A stretch of DNA of 7,206 nt from positions 1 to 7,206 of the forward strand of contig CAIYQH010000256.1 of NCBI GenBank assembly GCA_903928285.1. Direction: 5' to 3'. Below the pieces are notes generated by a model that saw nothing but the letters and a program-made list of their open reading frames with translations, did not search any database and was not told the origin of the DNA. Position numbers and translations under genes: made by a program. Positions 6,886-7,206 of this stretch are shown in pieces. The DNA is from an uncultured Bacteroidales bacterium (GTDB lineage Bacteria > Bacteroidota > Bacteroidia > Bacteroidales > FEN-979). Position 1 is the stretch's first letter; every line of letters starts with the position of its first letter.

Positions 6886-6902
6886 CTGGTCATGATTACC
6901 AG
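6886..6902. repeat. Small inverted repeat CTGGT-N7-ACCAG
   Basis: Perfect 5-base arms at 6886-6890 and 6898-6902 surround a 7-base loop, 80 bases after the GIY-YIG-like stop. No T-run follows on the plus strand, so it is not a standard terminator. Confidence 0.35.
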
Positions 6903-6930
6903 CGTCTTCCGGTTTGACAACAATACCGCG

Positions 6931-6973
6931 GGGAAGGCAACATCCCGGCATACCGGCAATCTGAGACCTTCCC
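6931..6973. repeat. Inverted repeat GGGAAGG/CCTTCCC with an inner CCGG hairpin
   Basis: Perfect 7-base arms at 6931-6937 and 6967-6973 enclose 29 bases. Inside them CCGG (6945-6948) and CCGG (6953-6956) can pair around the loop CATA. The two stems are compatible and would form one elongated arm with an internal loop. No T-run follows, so a terminator is unlikely; a structured RNA or leader is possible. Confidence 0.4.
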
Positions 6974-7031
6974 GGATTCGGCGCTGAAAGGTGAGCAGCC
7001 ATTTTTTCCAAAGATATACCAATCCGTTTGT

Positions 7032-7055
7032 CCTGCAATGCTCCCGGCAGGAGCA
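7032..7055. repeat. Two overlapping, mutually exclusive hairpins
   Basis: One hairpin pairs TGCTCC (7039-7044) with GGAGCA (7050-7055) around a 5-base loop. The other pairs CCTGC (7032-7036) with GCAGG (7047-7051). The arms overlap, so only one can form at a time. This lies about 120 bases before the probable start at 7173. No T-run follows either stem. Confidence 0.35.
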
Positions 7056-7085
7056 GTCCACATGCCGGCCGCCATGTGTGAATAA

Positions 7086-7119
7086 TGTAACTTATAGCAA
7101 TCTTTGTGTAACTACACAA
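7086..7119. promoter_or_regulatory. Candidate operator: 16-bp dyad plus TGTAACT direct repeat
   Basis: TTGTGTA (7104-7110) and TACACAA (7113-7119) are perfect inverted arms separated by AC. TGTAACT occurs at 7086-7092 and again at 7107-7113, 21 bases apart, which is two helical turns. The block ends 53 bases before the probable start at 7173, a normal place for an operator. The protein that binds it, if any, is unknown. Confidence 0.35.
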
Positions 7120-7172
7120 GGCATAAAAAGATTCACCTTTGCCCTTATCCTCAGGTAAGCCGATTTTTCCAT

Positions 7173-7206
7173 ATGAGATTCAATGTTATACTATTCGTCT
7201 TCTTGT
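7173..7206 (+). CDS. Probable start of a secreted or membrane protein, cut by the window end
   Basis: From the ATG at 7173 the frame reads MRFNVILFVFL up to the edge: one positive residue followed by a hydrophobic run, as at the start of a signal peptide or membrane helix. Regulatory-looking repeats lie upstream. Only eleven codons are visible, so neither family nor function can be given, and the start itself is tentative. No clear Shine-Dalgarno sequence is present, as is common in Bacteroidota. Confidence 0.45.
   Translation, partial: MRFNVILFVFL

Larger units (their letters stand above)
6807..7172. other. Long intergenic region, no convincing gene, several inverted repeats
   Basis: No reading frame on either strand looks protein-like. 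The plus-strand ORF 6892-6987 (31 codons) is short, basic and unrecognised. Minus-strand frames that run back into the preceding gene have shadow-like composition. The middle part (about 6905-7075) is clearly richer in GC than the flanks and holds stem-forming repeats. The last 90 bases are AT-rich and contain a dyad and a direct repeat ahead of a probable start at 7173. It may be a 3' region followed by a regulated leader, or a degraded gene; the sequence does not decide. Confidence 0.5.

Noticed and set aside
6892..6987. Plus-strand 31-codon ORF as a possible exported peptide
   Set aside because: It is basic and short, with no double-glycine leader, no ribosome-binding sequence and no promoter next to it.
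6961..6990. CTGAGA as part of a TPP riboswitch
   Set aside because: Only this hexamer matches; the other conserved thi-box segments are absent.
6673..7119. Minus-strand 148-codon ORF and the overlapping 78-codon ORF
   Set aside because: They run antisense through the GIY-YIG-like gene or a repeat-rich gap, show no domain, and have shadow-like composition.
7103..7141. TTTG...CACCTTTG as a primary promoter for the gene at 7173
   Set aside because: The -7 box lacks the T of TAnnTTTG and the gap to the upstream TTTG is 27 bases, longer than the usual 19-21.

Overview
The window looks like a piece of a Bacteroidota chromosome. This is inferred from three things: the style of the proteins (FtsX permease, C39-peptidase ABC exporter, NtrC-type regulator with a compact histidine kinase), TAnnTTTG-type promoter elements, and the scarcity of Shine-Dalgarno sequences. 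Genus cannot be decided from the sequence alone. Genes are dense in 1-6094; the two AT-rich or structured gaps lie at 6095-6269 and 6807-7172.

Region 1-3354 (+ strand) is the tail of an export operon. It holds the 3' end of an FtsX/MacB-type permease, a full peptidase-containing ABC exporter (C39 domain, membrane domain, ATPase), and a MacB/LolD-type ATPase. The permease stop overlaps the exporter start by one base and the ATPase follows after 17 bases. The exporter would cleave and export double-glycine-leader peptides, while the ATPase would energise the FtsX permease. No leader-peptide substrate and no membrane-fusion protein is visible in the window.

Region 3379-6094 (- strand) is a two-component operon, convergent with the export genes. 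A sigma-54-dependent NtrC-type response regulator comes first, overlapping by 11 bases a membrane histidine kinase that has two transmembrane helices and almost no external loop.

Region 6095-6806 is the most striking part. The gap between the regulator and a divergent 178-codon gene holds a near-consensus sigma-54 -24/-12 promoter pointing at that gene. Five copies of TTTACA/TGTAAA lie about 70-138 bases upstream of the predicted start, where enhancer sites of NtrC-type activators normally sit. Two copies form a 17-bp dyad, and the cluster also overlaps the regulator's own likely promoter. The simplest reading is that the regulator activates the divergent gene and controls itself. The gene encodes a GIY-YIG-like protein in which the usual catalytic glutamate position is lysine.

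Region 6807-7206 has no convincing gene until 7173, where a probable signal-peptide start runs off the edge. The gap contains several inverted repeats, a 16-bp dyad and a 21-bp-spaced direct repeat, which may be leader or operator sequence for that next gene.
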